Notes: generated from the sequence alone by a model not told the origin. A stretch of DNA of 64,000 nucleotides from JBGVSA01 sp049840475 (GCA_049840475.1 JASGKX010000001.1:310001-374000); one strand, 5' to 3'; shown: positions 56,144 through 64,000, counted from the stretch's first letter. Program-made: numbers and translations.

Positions 56144-56641
56144 ATGATCCGAATCGTTCTTTCCTGCCTCACCGCCCTTCTACTCGTCGTCAGCGGCGCT
56201 GCCTCGGCCCGCCAGAGCCCGATGCCCGTCTTTCCGCGCCAGGCGATCCTGTCGCAGCCGGGCACGCCCGCCGACGTGCGCCTTGCGATCAAACAGGCCG
56301 CCGTCCTGCAGGCGCCCGAGACCTGGACCGTGATAGCCGAAGACGCCGGCAGCATCCGCCTGCAACTCAATGTTCGCAACAAGCACTACGCCGTCATCGA
56401 CATCGTCAATATCGATGCGACCTCATGCGACATCAAGTACGTGAGCAGCGTGAACCTCAACTACACGAAGAACGAATTCGGCGCGGAAGAAATCCATCCG
56501 AACTTTGAAAGATGGGTGCAGGCGTTGATGCGCAACGTACGTGCGCAAGGGCTGCAATTGCAGTCACGTGCCAACGGCGTCGTGCCGACGACACAACCGC
56601 TGACGGTGACGCCGCTGCCGGCAGCCGCGCCAGCGCCCTGA
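56144..56641 (+). CDS. Exported hypothetical protein
   Basis: A 165-residue protein with a signal peptide (MIRIVLSCLTALLLVVSGAASARQ). The mature domain (about 30-140) alternates strands, such as TWTVIAEDAGSIRLQLNVRNKHYAVIDIVNID, and contains CDIKYVSSVNLNY. The C-terminus is Pro/Ala/Thr rich. No named family. It lies 173 bases after the previous exported gene and is convergent with the deoxyribosyltransferase gene. Start chosen for the signal peptide. Confidence 0.6.
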   Translation: MIRIVLSCLTALLLVVSGAASARQSPMPVFPRQAILSQPGTPADVRLAIKQAAVLQAPETWTVIAEDAGSIRLQLNVRNKHYAVIDIVNIDATSCDIKYVSSVNLNYTKNEFGAEEIHPNFERWVQALMRNVRAQGLQLQSRANGVVPTTQPLTVTPLPAAAPAP

Positions 56642-56655
56642 TCGGGGAACGAACA

Positions 56656-57144
56656 TCAAGGATTGCGCGTGCCAACGAGCGCGCGCAACGCATCCTTGAT
56701 GTCGCCGATGACAATACTGGCCGGCACGGCCAGCATCAGGTTGAGAGGAAGCCCGAAGTTCTCCACGTGCATGCCCTGCGCGTCAACGGGCCGGGCGCTG
56801 GGTGCGGAACCTTCCATGCGCGCCACACGAGCGGCGATCGATTCGCCGCTCGCCATGTATCCGACCACACGCTTGCCGAGCGCCGTGGCGAACCCCACCT
56901 CAAAGCACGTACCGGAGTCCGGCTCCGCGCCACGGAACGGATTAAGATTCGCCAGCACGGCGTCCGCACGCTGGACGAGCGCCACATTGCTGGCGTAGAT
57001 GGCCTCGGGCGTGGCGTGGTCGCCATCCAGCGGTACAAGCGCCTCGCAGCCATGCGCCACGCACAAAGCCCGGACCTCGTCGGCCCAGTCCTTGGCATCG
57101 GGGCGAAAGACATCCGGCCCGGCGATGTAAACGCGCAGCGTCAA
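56656..57144 (-). CDS. Nucleoside 2-deoxyribosyltransferase family protein
   Basis: A 162-residue Rossmann-like enzyme of the family that moves or removes deoxyribose from nucleosides. It has VYIAGPDVF at residues 5-13, ANLNPFRGAEPDSGTCFEVGFA with the nucleophile Glu82, and a C-terminal NLMLA. Could salvage or clean up nucleotides. The start overlaps the rdgC stop (ATGA), so they are co-transcribed. Confidence 0.85.
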   Translation of the reverse strand: MTLRVYIAGPDVFRPDAKDWADEVRALCVAHGCEALVPLDGDHATPEAIYASNVALVQRADAVLANLNPFRGAEPDSGTCFEVGFATALGKRVVGYMASGESIAARVARMEGSAPSARPVDAQGMHVENFGLPLNLMLAVPASIVIGDIKDALRALVGTRNP

Positions 57145-58047
57145 ATGGTCTTCTCCTCGCCGCCCAGCGCATCGATCAGCGCCGGGATCACGCGTTGCAG
57201 CTCGCCCGTCATGAGGGCGAAGTCAGCGTCGAACTGTTCGTCGCGGGAGATTGCATCCGGCGAACCGGCGGCTTCCTTGACCACGTCGAGCACTTGCAGA
57301 CGCTTGATCTCGAACTTGTCGTTGAGCACCAGGCTCACACGATCGTCGAACGTCAGCGCCAGGCGTGTGACCTGCTTGCCGCTGGCGATGTGCTCGCGGA
57401 TTTCGCCGCCTTCGAGCGTGTGGCGCACGTAACGCACGGCGCTCTTTTCGTCGGTGACGGATGCGAGTTCGCAGTCCTGGTCGATGGTAAAGGCGCCCGG
57501 TGCGTCGCCTTCGGCCAGCCATTGGGTCATGGCGCCAGCCGGCGACAGTCGGGTGTTGAGCAGCTTGATGGGCAATTCATCCAGTGCCTTGCCCAGCGCC
57601 TCGATGACCACGTCCGCGCCCTTGCGGCTGGAGGCGTCGATGGCGAGCCAACCGCCCGTGGGGTCGATCCACACATAGGTGCGACGGCGACGGGTGAAGG
57701 CGCGCGGCAGCAGTTCCTGCATTACCGCGTCCTTGATTTCCTTGATCTGCTTGCGGCCCGGCTTGTAGCCCTGTTGCGCCTCGATCTCTTCGGCGCGTTC
57801 CTCGGCTGTCTCGTTCGACAACCGAGCTGGGCAGCAGACGTTGTTCGACGGTCAGGGCGATCATCCATTGACCGCCGACGCTATGGACGAGGCCGCCATC
57901 CTGCACGGGCGCGGTGAAACCGCGGCTCATGGGGTCCTGGCTGCCGCAGGGCTGGAAGGACAGGCGACCGAGCTGATCCGCGAGCCGATCGATGGTGATG
58001 TCCCACGGCGCCGGCAGGCGGTAGAGTTGAAGATTACGAAACCACAT
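57141..58047 (-). CDS. rdgC: Recombination-associated protein RdgC, frameshifted by one extra base
   Basis: A ring-shaped DNA-binding protein that limits RecA activity; 301 residues after removing one base at about 57814-57815, close to E. coli RdgC (303). The N-terminus MWFRNLQLYRL, FQPCGSQDPM and RLLPSSVV are exact. The correct frame resumes at ETAEERAEEIEAQQGYKPGRK and includes ELLPRAFTRRRRTYVWIDP and the C-terminal QFDADFALMTGEL. As written, the chain would end prematurely after RLLPSSVVERD and similar out-of-frame sequence. Confidence 0.92.
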
Positions 58048-58118
58048 GTGCCGAAAAATTGAGAAATGATACGCGGCCCCCGACGACGCCGCGAGTCTTG
58101 ACAGAAGGGAAAGCGACC

Positions 58119-58349
58119 ATGAAATACCTGAAACTTGCCGCCCTGCTTGGCACCGCCGCGCTGACGGCCGCCTGTGGTCTGACCGAATCGGCCACCACGG
58201 CGGCGACCGTCGCCAAGACGCAAGCCATGGCAGCGGAACAAGCCAAGAAGCAAGCGGATCAAATCACGCTGAAGATGCAGCAGGCCAATGAAGATGAACA
58301 GCGCCGCCTGCAGCAGCAACTGGATGCTGCGGACGCTGGCAGCAAATGA
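58119..58349 (+). CDS. Small Ala/Gln-rich lipoprotein
   Basis: A 76-residue protein: signal MKYLKLAALLGTAALTAAC with the lipobox ending at Cys19, followed by a single charged helix (TAATVAKTQAMAAEQAKKQADQ), a likely coiled coil. AAGGGA lies eight bases before the ATG. It resembles the size and makeup of Lpp-like or entericidin-like small lipoproteins but I cannot name a family. Confidence 0.7.
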   Translation: MKYLKLAALLGTAALTAACGLTESATTAATVAKTQAMAAEQAKKQADQITLKMQQANEDEQRRLQQQLDAADAGSK

Positions 58350-58375
58350 ATCTCGACCACGAAGGAACCACCTCC

Positions 58376-58558
58376 ATGAAAAAACCCGCAGTCAAACAAC
58401 GCAACCTGGTGCATCTGGCGATGCTGCAGACTCGACGCGGCGGCGCGCACGACAAGACGAACAAGCAACGTCGCGCCAACGAAAAAACCCGGTGGCGCAA
58501 GAACGTCCGCCACAACGATGAAGGCGGTTTTTTTCAGCCGGCCGTACTGGTCGCCTGA
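58376..58558 (+). CDS. Small basic protein
   Basis: A 60-residue, strongly basic protein (MKKPAVKQRNLVHLAMLQTRRGGAH..., then RRANEKTRWRKNV). The KQRN and RRGGAHDKTNK pattern looks like a small nucleic-acid- or ribosome-associated protein, but I cannot name it. The last codons lie inside the left arm of a perfect 18-base inverted repeat. 26 bases separate it from the lipoprotein gene. Confidence 0.55.
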   Translation: MKKPAVKQRNLVHLAMLQTRRGGAHDKTNKQRRANEKTRWRKNVRHNDEGGFFQPAVLVA

Positions 58559-58572
58559 AAAAAACCGCCTTC
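58520..58572. repeat. Perfect 18-bp inverted repeat between convergent genes
   Basis: Left arm 58520-58537 (gaaggcggtttttttcag) and right arm 58555-58572 are exact reverse complements, with a 17-base loop. GC-rich bases are at the outer side and the T7/A7 tracts toward the loop, the reverse of a usual terminator. It covers the end of the 60-residue gene and the gap to the convergent GNAT gene. It may still act as a two-way terminator or mRNA-end stabiliser. Confidence 0.8.
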
Positions 58573-58615
58573 GTTCCTCAATCCGGCGCCCGATACTCAG
58601 GCGCCAGCGTTCCAG

Positions 58616-59068
58616 TCAGTCCTGCTGGGGCGGGTGCGCCACAAATCCCTGCTTGGCGTAGCGGTTCATGCCCGTCGATTCGTAAAAGCGCAGGGTCTCT
58701 TCGTCCAGCCGGCTCGTCAGCAGCATGACCTTGTAGCAGTCCTCGCTCCACGCGTAGTTCAGCACGTGCTGGACCAACGCACGTCCGATACCACGGCGAC
58801 GCCAGTCGGCGTGGGTGACGACGTTTTCGATGAGCCCGTAGGGGCGGCAGCCACGCGTGAGGTTGGGGATCACCGACAAATTGCAGCACGCGACCAGCAC
58901 GTCGCGCTCGAACGCGCCGAAGTAGCGGAAGCGCGCACTGCGGGTGATCTCGTGCCATACGGCTTCGATTTGCTCACGTGGCGGCAGCGGCGCGTCCGTG
59001 GCGTGCAGGTGTCGGTACAGATCGAGCAGCGAATGCAGCTCTGCAGGCCGGAGCTGGCGGATTTCCAT
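58616..59068 (-). CDS. GNAT family acetyltransferase
   Basis: A 150-residue acetyl-CoA dependent acetyltransferase. The acetyl-CoA loop reads THADWRRRGIGRALVQHVL (about 88-106), preceded by YGLIENVV and followed by SEDCYKVMLLTSR and ETLRFYESTGM, the full GNAT core. Substrate not predictable. It is downstream of relA on the same strand. Confidence 0.85.
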   Translation of the reverse strand: MEIRQLRPAELHSLLDLYRHLHATDAPLPPREQIEAVWHEITRSARFRYFGAFERDVLVACCNLSVIPNLTRGCRPYGLIENVVTHADWRRRGIGRALVQHVLNYAWSEDCYKVMLLTSRLDEETLRFYESTGMNRYAKQGFVAHPPQQD

Positions 59069-59134
59069 GGGGTGTCTCCATTCGGGCGAAGCGGCCAGTT
59101 CACCAGAATTTTCTGCGGTCAGCTCTGCGCAGGG

Positions 59135-61351
59135 TCAGGCGCGTGCAGTCGCTTCGACGCCCTTCACCTCGCCGACCTGTTGCAGAATCTTCTGCACGCT
59201 CGACGCACTACTGACCTCGACGGTAAAGCGCATGTACGCGCGCCCTGCCTTCGAGACCGTATTCACGCCGATCACGTTGAGCTTGTCGCGCGAGAAGACA
59301 TCCGAGATGTCACGCAGCAGGCCTTGACGGTCAACCGCTTCGACGGAGATATCCACCGGATAGACCTCGGGCGGCTGCGCCGGTGTCGGTGCGCCACCTC
59401 CCGTCCCCCAGTCCGCGGGGACGATGCGTTCGGGGTGGCGATGCGCGATGTTCTGGAAGCTCTTGCAGTCGGTACGGTGGATCGACACGCCACGACCACG
59501 CGTGACAAAGCCCTGGATATCGTCCGGCGGCACTGGCTTGCAGCAACGCGCCAACTGCGTGAGCAGCTTGCCCACGCCAACAATGGTGATGCCGTCCGAC
59601 GACTCGCCTGCGCGGCGCTTGCCAATTGGCACATCGTCGGGCTTGGCCGGGGCGGCGGGCTCAGTCTGGAAGGCATTGTGAATCTGACGGCTGCCGACGT
59701 CGCCTCGTCCAACGGCGAGGAAGAAAGTCGTCGTGTCCTTGAAGCCGAGCTTGTCCGCCAGCGCATCCAGGCTCGCCTGCGTCTGGCCCATGCGCTGGAG
59801 TTCCTTGGCGACGATGGCGCGGCCCTGAGCTGCGGTTTCCTCTTCTTCCTGCTGCACGAACCAACGACGCACCTTGGCGCGCGCGTTGGTGGTCACCAGA
59901 TAGTTGAGCTGCGGATTCAGCCAGTCACGGGACGGCCCGCCCTGCTTGGCGGTGATGATTTCCACCATCTGCCCGTTGGCCAGCGCGGTGTCGAGCGGCA
60001 CCATCTGGCCGTCAACCTTGGCGCCGCGGCAACGGTGGCCCAGGTCGGTATGCAGCCGGTACGCAAAGTCGATCGGCGTTGCACCCGCAGCAAGGTCGAG
60101 CACGCGTCCTTGCGGCGTGACCACATAGATGGTGTCGTCCAATGCGGCACGACGCTGTTGTTCTTCCCAAGCCGAAGCGTCGGTCACCTCATCGCGCCAC
60201 GACAGCAGTTCGCGCAGCAGCGCGATCTTTTCGTCGTAGGCACCGCTGGAGCTCGTGGCACCTTCCTTGTAGCGCCAGTGCGCGGCCACGCCCAGTTCCG
60301 CATGCTTGTGCATGTCGTAGGTGCGGATCTGCACCTCCAGCGCGCGCCCGTCCGGTGCGCGCACGGCAGTGTGCAGCGACTGGTAGTTGTTGCCCTTGGG
60401 CTTGAGGATGTAGTCGTCAAACTCGTTCGGGATCGGCACCCACAACTGGTGCACGACGGACAGCACCGCGTAGCATTCCTCGACCTTGTCAACTAGCACG
60501 CGGAACGCGCGCACGTCATACACCTGCGAGAAATCGAGGTGCTTGCTGCGCATCTTGTTGTAGATGCTGTAGATGTGTTTGGGCCGGCCGTAGACCTCGG
60601 CCTGGATACCCAGCGCGGTGATCTCTTTCTGCAGGCGCTCGATGGCGTCATGAATGAACGCTTCGCGCTCTACGCGGCGTTCGTCGAGCTGCTTGGCGAT
60701 GCGCTTGTAGGTTTGCGGTTCGAGGAAGCGGAAGGAGAGATCTTCCAGTTCCCACTTGAGCTGCCACACGCCGAGCCGGTTGGCCAGCGGGGCATAGAGA
60801 TCGAGGCTCTCGCGCGCGATCTCCTGGCGGACAGCGTCGTTGCCTTCGTCCTTGCGTTCGGCGAAATGGCGCAGCGTCTGCGTGCGTGAAGCAAGCCGCA
60901 GCAGGATGACGCGAATGTCTTCGGCCATCGCCAGCACCATCTTGCGCAGCACTTCGGTCTGCGCGTGCAGGTCGGCATGCGTAGAGCCGTGGGACACCAG
61001 CCGCAGGCGGTTCAGGCGTCGCCCGCCCTCCGCGAGCCGCGCCACCATCACACCAAAGCGCTCTTCAACCTGGGTGGCAAGCTTGTCGTCATCCTCGCCG
61101 ACGGCGAAAAGAATCGAAGCCAGCCGGGTTTCAAGGTCCAGCCGCAGCGACACGCAGATCAACGCCATGCCCAGTGCGTGCTGCCAGGTCAACTCCCCCG
61201 TGCCAAGCGTGGCATCGCCATAGACGGTCTGCGCCCAGTCGATGGCGCGAGCGAGTGTGTCGCGCGCTTCGATCGGCAGGCCTTCGCCAAGCACTTCAGG
61301 CAGGGAGGATGTAGCGTCGGTATTGGCGACGGAATGCTGAACTGAAACCAT
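59135..61351 (-). CDS. relA: RelA, (p)ppGpp synthetase I
   Basis: A 738-residue stringent-response synthetase. The N-terminal pseudo-hydrolase domain lacks the HD metal site (LTWQHALGMALICVSLRLD), so it should not degrade ppGpp. The synthetase domain has YSIYNKMRSKHLDFSQVYD and FRVLV, then the TGS domain (IYVVTPQGRVLDLAAGATPIDFAYRLH) and a C-terminal ACT domain (VDISVEAVDRQGLLRDIS). Start 61351; an upstream in-frame ATG is unlikely. The rRNA promoters in this same window have the GC-rich discriminators expected of its targets. Confidence 0.95.
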   Translation of the reverse strand: MVSVQHSVANTDATSSLPEVLGEGLPIEARDTLARAIDWAQTVYGDATLGTGELTWQHALGMALICVSLRLDLETRLASILFAVGEDDDKLATQVEERFGVMVARLAEGGRRLNRLRLVSHGSTHADLHAQTEVLRKMVLAMAEDIRVILLRLASRTQTLRHFAERKDEGNDAVRQEIARESLDLYAPLANRLGVWQLKWELEDLSFRFLEPQTYKRIAKQLDERRVEREAFIHDAIERLQKEITALGIQAEVYGRPKHIYSIYNKMRSKHLDFSQVYDVRAFRVLVDKVEECYAVLSVVHQLWVPIPNEFDDYILKPKGNNYQSLHTAVRAPDGRALEVQIRTYDMHKHAELGVAAHWRYKEGATSSSGAYDEKIALLRELLSWRDEVTDASAWEEQQRRAALDDTIYVVTPQGRVLDLAAGATPIDFAYRLHTDLGHRCRGAKVDGQMVPLDTALANGQMVEIITAKQGGPSRDWLNPQLNYLVTTNARAKVRRWFVQQEEEETAAQGRAIVAKELQRMGQTQASLDALADKLGFKDTTTFFLAVGRGDVGSRQIHNAFQTEPAAPAKPDDVPIGKRRAGESSDGITIVGVGKLLTQLARCCKPVPPDDIQGFVTRGRGVSIHRTDCKSFQNIAHRHPERIVPADWGTGGGAPTPAQPPEVYPVDISVEAVDRQGLLRDISDVFSRDKLNVIGVNTVSKAGRAYMRFTVEVSSASSVQKILQQVGEVKGVEATARA

Positions 61352-61423
61352 TCTGTGATTATCCCACAGCGCCCGCGGCGGCCACGCTACCCTATGGGGT
61401 CGCAAACAACGCGCGTTCGCTTC

Positions 61424-62194
61424 ATGTTCGGTCTGAAGAATCTATTCCGGCGCACCCCGCGTCCGGAAGTTCCCGAAGCCCTCTGGCAACAGGTGGAATC
61501 GGCTTTGCCGTGGCTGTCGTATCTCGGCGCGGCCGAGCGGCTCGACCTCCGCAAGATGGCGCTGGAATTCCTTGATCGCAAGGTCTTTTCTGGCGCTCGC
61601 GGCTTTGAACCGGACAACGTCGTACGCCTTTCGATCGCGCTGCAAGCCTGCGTGCCGATCCTGAAGCTCGGACTATCGTCGTACGACGGCTGGAGCGGCA
61701 TCGTGGTGTACCCGGGGGAATTTGTCATCCCCCGCCGCACGGTCAACGAAGACGGCCTGCTGCACGAATACGACGAGGAAGCGCTGGGCGAATCGTGGGA
61801 CGGCGGTCCGGTGATTCTCACTTGGTTCGACAACCCGGACGACTACGCAGGCGCAGAAGTCGTGGTGCATGAGTTTGCCCACAAGCTCGACCAGCTTTCC
61901 GGTGGCGCCGACGGCATGCCGCCCCTGCATTCGGGCATGTCGATCGACGATTGGTGCGACACCTTCGAGGCGGCTTTCGATAATTTCTGCGACAAGGTCG
62001 ATCAGGCCGAAGAAGACGGCACGGATACGGCGATAGACCCTTACGCCGCCGAGCATCCGGCGGAATTCTTCGCCGTGCTTAGCGAAGTCTTCTTTACCGA
62101 TCCGCAACTACTGCTGACGGAATATCCCGCTATTTATCAACAACTTGCATTGTTCTATCGGCAGGACCCCGGACATATCAACAAAGCGCCATGA
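61424..62194 (+). CDS. mtfA: MtfA-type zinc peptidase (M90)
   Basis: A 256-residue protein of the MtfA family, anthrax-lethal-factor-like fold. HEFAH (H149, E150, H153) is the zinc site, in VVVHEFAHKLDQLSGG; HPAEFFAVLSEVFF supplies the third ligand region. In E. coli MtfA binds the repressor Mlc and controls glucose uptake; here no ptsG or mlc is near. Start at MFGLKNLFRR, the usual MtfA N-terminus. Confidence 0.9.
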   Translation: MFGLKNLFRRTPRPEVPEALWQQVESALPWLSYLGAAERLDLRKMALEFLDRKVFSGARGFEPDNVVRLSIALQACVPILKLGLSSYDGWSGIVVYPGEFVIPRRTVNEDGLLHEYDEEALGESWDGGPVILTWFDNPDDYAGAEVVVHEFAHKLDQLSGGADGMPPLHSGMSIDDWCDTFEAAFDNFCDKVDQAEEDGTDTAIDPYAAEHPAEFFAVLSEVFFTDPQLLLTEYPAIYQQLALFYRQDPGHINKAP

Positions 62195-62329
62195 CACATT
62201 TGTGTCCACGGGAATCCCTGCCTATGGTGAAAGTTCTGCCACGACACGGGCGTGTGTTTTTTCACGATCCAGGCAGGGTCGTGAACCGTGCTGAGCAGGT
62301 ATTCCCGTATCTCATCGGAGGCTTTCCCT

Positions 62330-62725
62330 ATGTCAACCACCTGGATTGTCGTTGCCAACGCCCGCACCGCACGCATTTTTGCCAACCACGGCCCCAACAA
62401 GGGCATCGAGCTGGTCACGGAAAAGGCCGCCGCTCCGGAAATCGAGGTATTCGACCCGCTTGGGCGGTCCGATCGGCGCAGGGAGCCGACCCGCACCGCG
62501 ACACAAGGCTTCGCCCACACATTAGCGCGCGACCTTCAAATGGGGCGAAGTCGTGGCGACTACAAACGCGCAGTGCTGGTCGCCCCGCCAAGCTTCATGG
62601 GCATGCTCAACTCAGAACTCGACCCACCCACCGCATCGATGGTGTCGAACCGGCTGGACAAGGACTACACCAAGCTGCAAGGCCGAGATCTGAGCATGCA
62701 ACTGGGCCAATGCCTATGCGTCTGA
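62330..62725 (+). CDS. Host attachment-type protein (baeRF/RbsD-like family)
   Basis: A 131-residue soluble protein starting MSTTWIVVANARTARIFANHG, the signature of the family named for attachment to host cells in Agrobacterium. It has FDPLGRSDRRREPTR and FAHTLARDLQ, then VLVAPPSFMGML. The fold is eRF1-domain-like (release-factor-related) in many members; a role in attachment is not proven for most. GGAGG lies nine bases before the ATG. A strong terminator follows. Confidence 0.8.
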   Translation: MSTTWIVVANARTARIFANHGPNKGIELVTEKAAAPEIEVFDPLGRSDRRREPTRTATQGFAHTLARDLQMGRSRGDYKRAVLVAPPSFMGMLNSELDPPTASMVSNRLDKDYTKLQGRDLSMQLGQCLCV

Positions 62726-62756
62726 TCGATTGCTGACCTTCCGGTCACCCAGAGAA

Positions 62757-62786
62757 AAACGGCTCCTTCTGGAGCCGTTTTTTTTT
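62757..62786 (+). terminator. Terminator after the host attachment-type gene
   Basis: aaaacggctcc, loop ttct, then ggagccgttttttttt. The T run of eight suits plus-strand transcripts; the A run also allows use from the minus side. Confidence 0.9.
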
Positions 62787-62800
62787 GCGATGACTGCTGC

Positions 62801-63406
62801 TCAGGGATTGTCGGTCATGTAGAGACCGGGCTGGGCGTTGTCGAGCGTTGCCACATACCCGCCGGTCGCCGCTGCCGCATTGATCAGTACGGCAGTTCGC
62901 GTCAGGTTCTGGTAGCGGCCTTCTCCGGACGGTACGGCAAAGCGTTTGACGGTCACCGAACCTTGGGTCGCATAGCGCAGAGTGAGCGAACTGCTCGCAA
63001 GAAGGGAGAAGTCGCCGTCAGCGATTACTTCGTAATTCATGCTCGCCCCGCCGGAAGTCGGCAACACGGACGCTGGCGCAGCGCCCACGCAGAGCTTGAG
63101 ATTGCCCAGACCAGACGCTGGCGTACGCACGGTCAGCGTCGCGACACCGTCGCTGCTGCCGACCACGACATCTGCGTTGGGCAAGGAGCTGCCCGACAGC
63201 GTGATTGCCTTGTAGTCCGACGGGCAGCTACGCGCCGAAGAGCTGCTGCTCGATGAACTGCTCGAACTCGACGACGAAGGAGAAGACGAGCTGGACGATG
63301 TGCTACTGCCAAAGGGGTTGTCTTCGCTGTGATCGTCCCCGCCACATCCGGCGAGGGCAAACGCAACAATGGCTGCTGCACAGCAGCTCAGGGCGTGGCG
63401 GGTCAT
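62801..63406 (-). CDS. Lipoprotein with polyserine linker
   Basis: A 201-residue exported lipoprotein. The signal peptide ends in FALAGC (lipid-modified Cys21). After GGDDHSEDNPFG comes a long serine linker (about residues 34-57, interrupted by a Thr and a Pro), then a C-terminal globular domain of beta type (SGSSLPNADVVVGSSDGVATLTVR...). Polyserine linkers are common in secreted carbohydrate-active and surface proteins of some Gram-negative bacteria. I recognise no enzyme motif in the domain. Confidence 0.75.
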   Translation of the reverse strand: MTRHALSCCAAAIVAFALAGCGGDDHSEDNPFGSSTSSSSSSPSSSSSSSSSSSSSSARSCPSDYKAITLSGSSLPNADVVVGSSDGVATLTVRTPASGLGNLKLCVGAAPASVLPTSGGASMNYEVIADGDFSLLASSSLTLRYATQGSVTVKRFAVPSGEGRYQNLTRTAVLINAAAATGGYVATLDNAQPGLYMTDNP

Positions 63407-63519
63407 TGATGTCTCCGTGGATCATAGCGGCCGACGCCAGCCGCATGCCCCGTTTCGGGGTCCGGAGATTCTATGGATCAGGTGCCATACAAGCTTGACG
63501 GCACACAAGCACTCATCCC

Positions 63520-64000
63520 TCAGCGAGACGCCGTGATCCGCCGCGACAACACGATCACAGGTAACAAACCCACGGCCACGATCGTCAGCGATGCAGTGGA
63601 CGCCTCGGCCAAGCGCTGATCGGACGCAAGAATATTGGCCTGCGTCGCCAGCGTGTCAAAGTTGAAGGGACGCATCACCAACGTCGCAGGCAGTTCCTTC
63701 ATGACATCCACGAACACCAGCAATGCCGTGGTCAGCAGACTGCCGCGCAGCAACGGCCAATGCACGCGACGCATGATGTCCATGCGCGAGCTGCCCAGGC
63801 TCTGTGCCGCATCGTCCATGTTCGGCGTCACTTTGAGCAGTCCGCCCTCCACCCCCTGCAACGCAACGGTCAGATAGCGCACCAGATAGGCGTACACCAG
63901 CGCAAAGATGCCGCCCGTCAGCAGCAAACCGGGGTTATGGCCCGTCGCCGACTGGATCGTTGCGGCCAGCCAGTTGTCGAGTCGCGCCACGGGAATCAGC
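63520..64000 (-). CDS. ABC transporter permease, Fe3+ type (N-terminus outside the window)
   Basis: The C-terminal 160 or so residues of a binding-protein-dependent permease. The EAA loop reads MDDAAQSLGSSRMDIMRRVHWPLLRG, the contact with the ATPase. Membrane segments follow (SLLTTALLVFVDVMKEL, then the last helix VAVGLLPVIVLSRR). VMRPFNFDTLATQ is typical of the FbpB/SfuB ferric iron permeases. The frame is open to the right edge, so the start is beyond 64000. Confidence 0.85.
   Translation of the reverse strand, partial: LIPVARLDNWLAATIQSATGHNPGLLLTGGIFALVYAYLVRYLTVALQGVEGGLLKVTPNMDDAAQSLGSSRMDIMRRVHWPLLRGSLLTTALLVFVDVMKELPATLVMRPFNFDTLATQANILASDQRLAEASTASLTIVAVGLLPVIVLSRRITASR

Noticed and set aside
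58634..60496. 620-codon open frame on the plus strand
   Set aside because: Antisense shadow running through the GNAT gene and relA, both with strong family motifs.
63226..63300. Repeat-like tract suggesting a CRISPR or satellite array
   Set aside because: It is the Ser-codon run of the lipoprotein, without spacers or regular unit length. I saw no CRISPR array anywhere in the window.

Overview
The window reads as chromosomal DNA of a GC-rich betaproteobacterium. The evidence is the rRNA operon order 16S - tRNA-Ile - tRNA-Ala - 23S, the 16S sequence, and gene neighbourhoods typical of the class (tyrS / M23 peptidase / anmK / erpA; rpsP-rimM-trmD-rplS; ppc divergent from hemC-hemD-hemX-hemY; priA next to hemE). 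I cannot settle the order (Burkholderiales, Rhodocyclales and Neisseriales all remain possible). I see no insertion sequence, prophage, integron or CRISPR array.

Layout. 1-4098: the start of an rRNA operon on the minus strand (5' half of 23S, tRNA-Ala, tRNA-Ile, complete 16S, leader with boxA and two tandem promoters). 4099-10372: housekeeping genes (tyrS, cell-wall peptidase, anhydro-MurNAc kinase, ErpA, and the rpsP-rimM-trmD-rplS translation operon). 10612-15154: a PilZ-like regulator candidate, a YihY membrane protein, an NAD(P)H:quinone oxidoreductase-like flavoprotein, a small membrane protein and a P-loop kinase. 15255-22305: PEP carboxylase and a four-gene haem operon. 22373-34571: a VanZ/sodium symporter pair, a DUF255 thioredoxin-fold protein, pyrF, priA, hemE, ubiB. 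34641-38753: an outer-membrane barrel, purU, a CHMI-family isomerase, thrH, small proteins, hpt.

38992-55471 is the most interesting part: about 16.5 kb of 18 tightly packed, mostly overlapping plus-strand genes forming an aryl polyene (APE, xanthomonadin-like pigment) cluster. The order follows the ape order known from Enterobacteria: chain-length-factor-like ketosynthase, acyltransferase, two acyl carrier proteins, membrane protein, a fused AMP-ligase/dehydratase, glycosyltransferase, lipid-A-type acyltransferase, MIO ammonia-lyase, thioesterase, LolA-like carrier, MMPL exporter, a halogenase-like flavoprotein, a DUF3261 lipoprotein, ketosynthase, dehydratase, ketoreductase, ketosynthase. 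The model is that the lyase makes an aryl-acrylate starter, the ligase loads it on an ACP, the type II PKS extends it to a polyene, the flavoprotein may halogenate the ring, and acyltransferases, LolA-like carrier and exporter attach the pigment to a lipid and move it to the outer membrane. Two exported proteins of unknown role follow.

56656-64000: a nucleoside 2-deoxyribosyltransferase-like protein, rdgC, two very small genes ending in a large perfect inverted repeat, a GNAT acetyltransferase, relA, mtfA, a host-attachment-type protein, a polyserine lipoprotein and the end of an iron-type ABC permease.

A pattern runs through the window. Five conserved genes (ppc, the APE exporter, the APE flavoprotein, the APE dehydratase and rdgC) each carry one extra A/T base in a short A/T run. 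Removing it restores a full-length protein in every case. One of them falsely fuses the flavoprotein to the downstream lipoprotein. Sequencing or assembly error is the simplest explanation.
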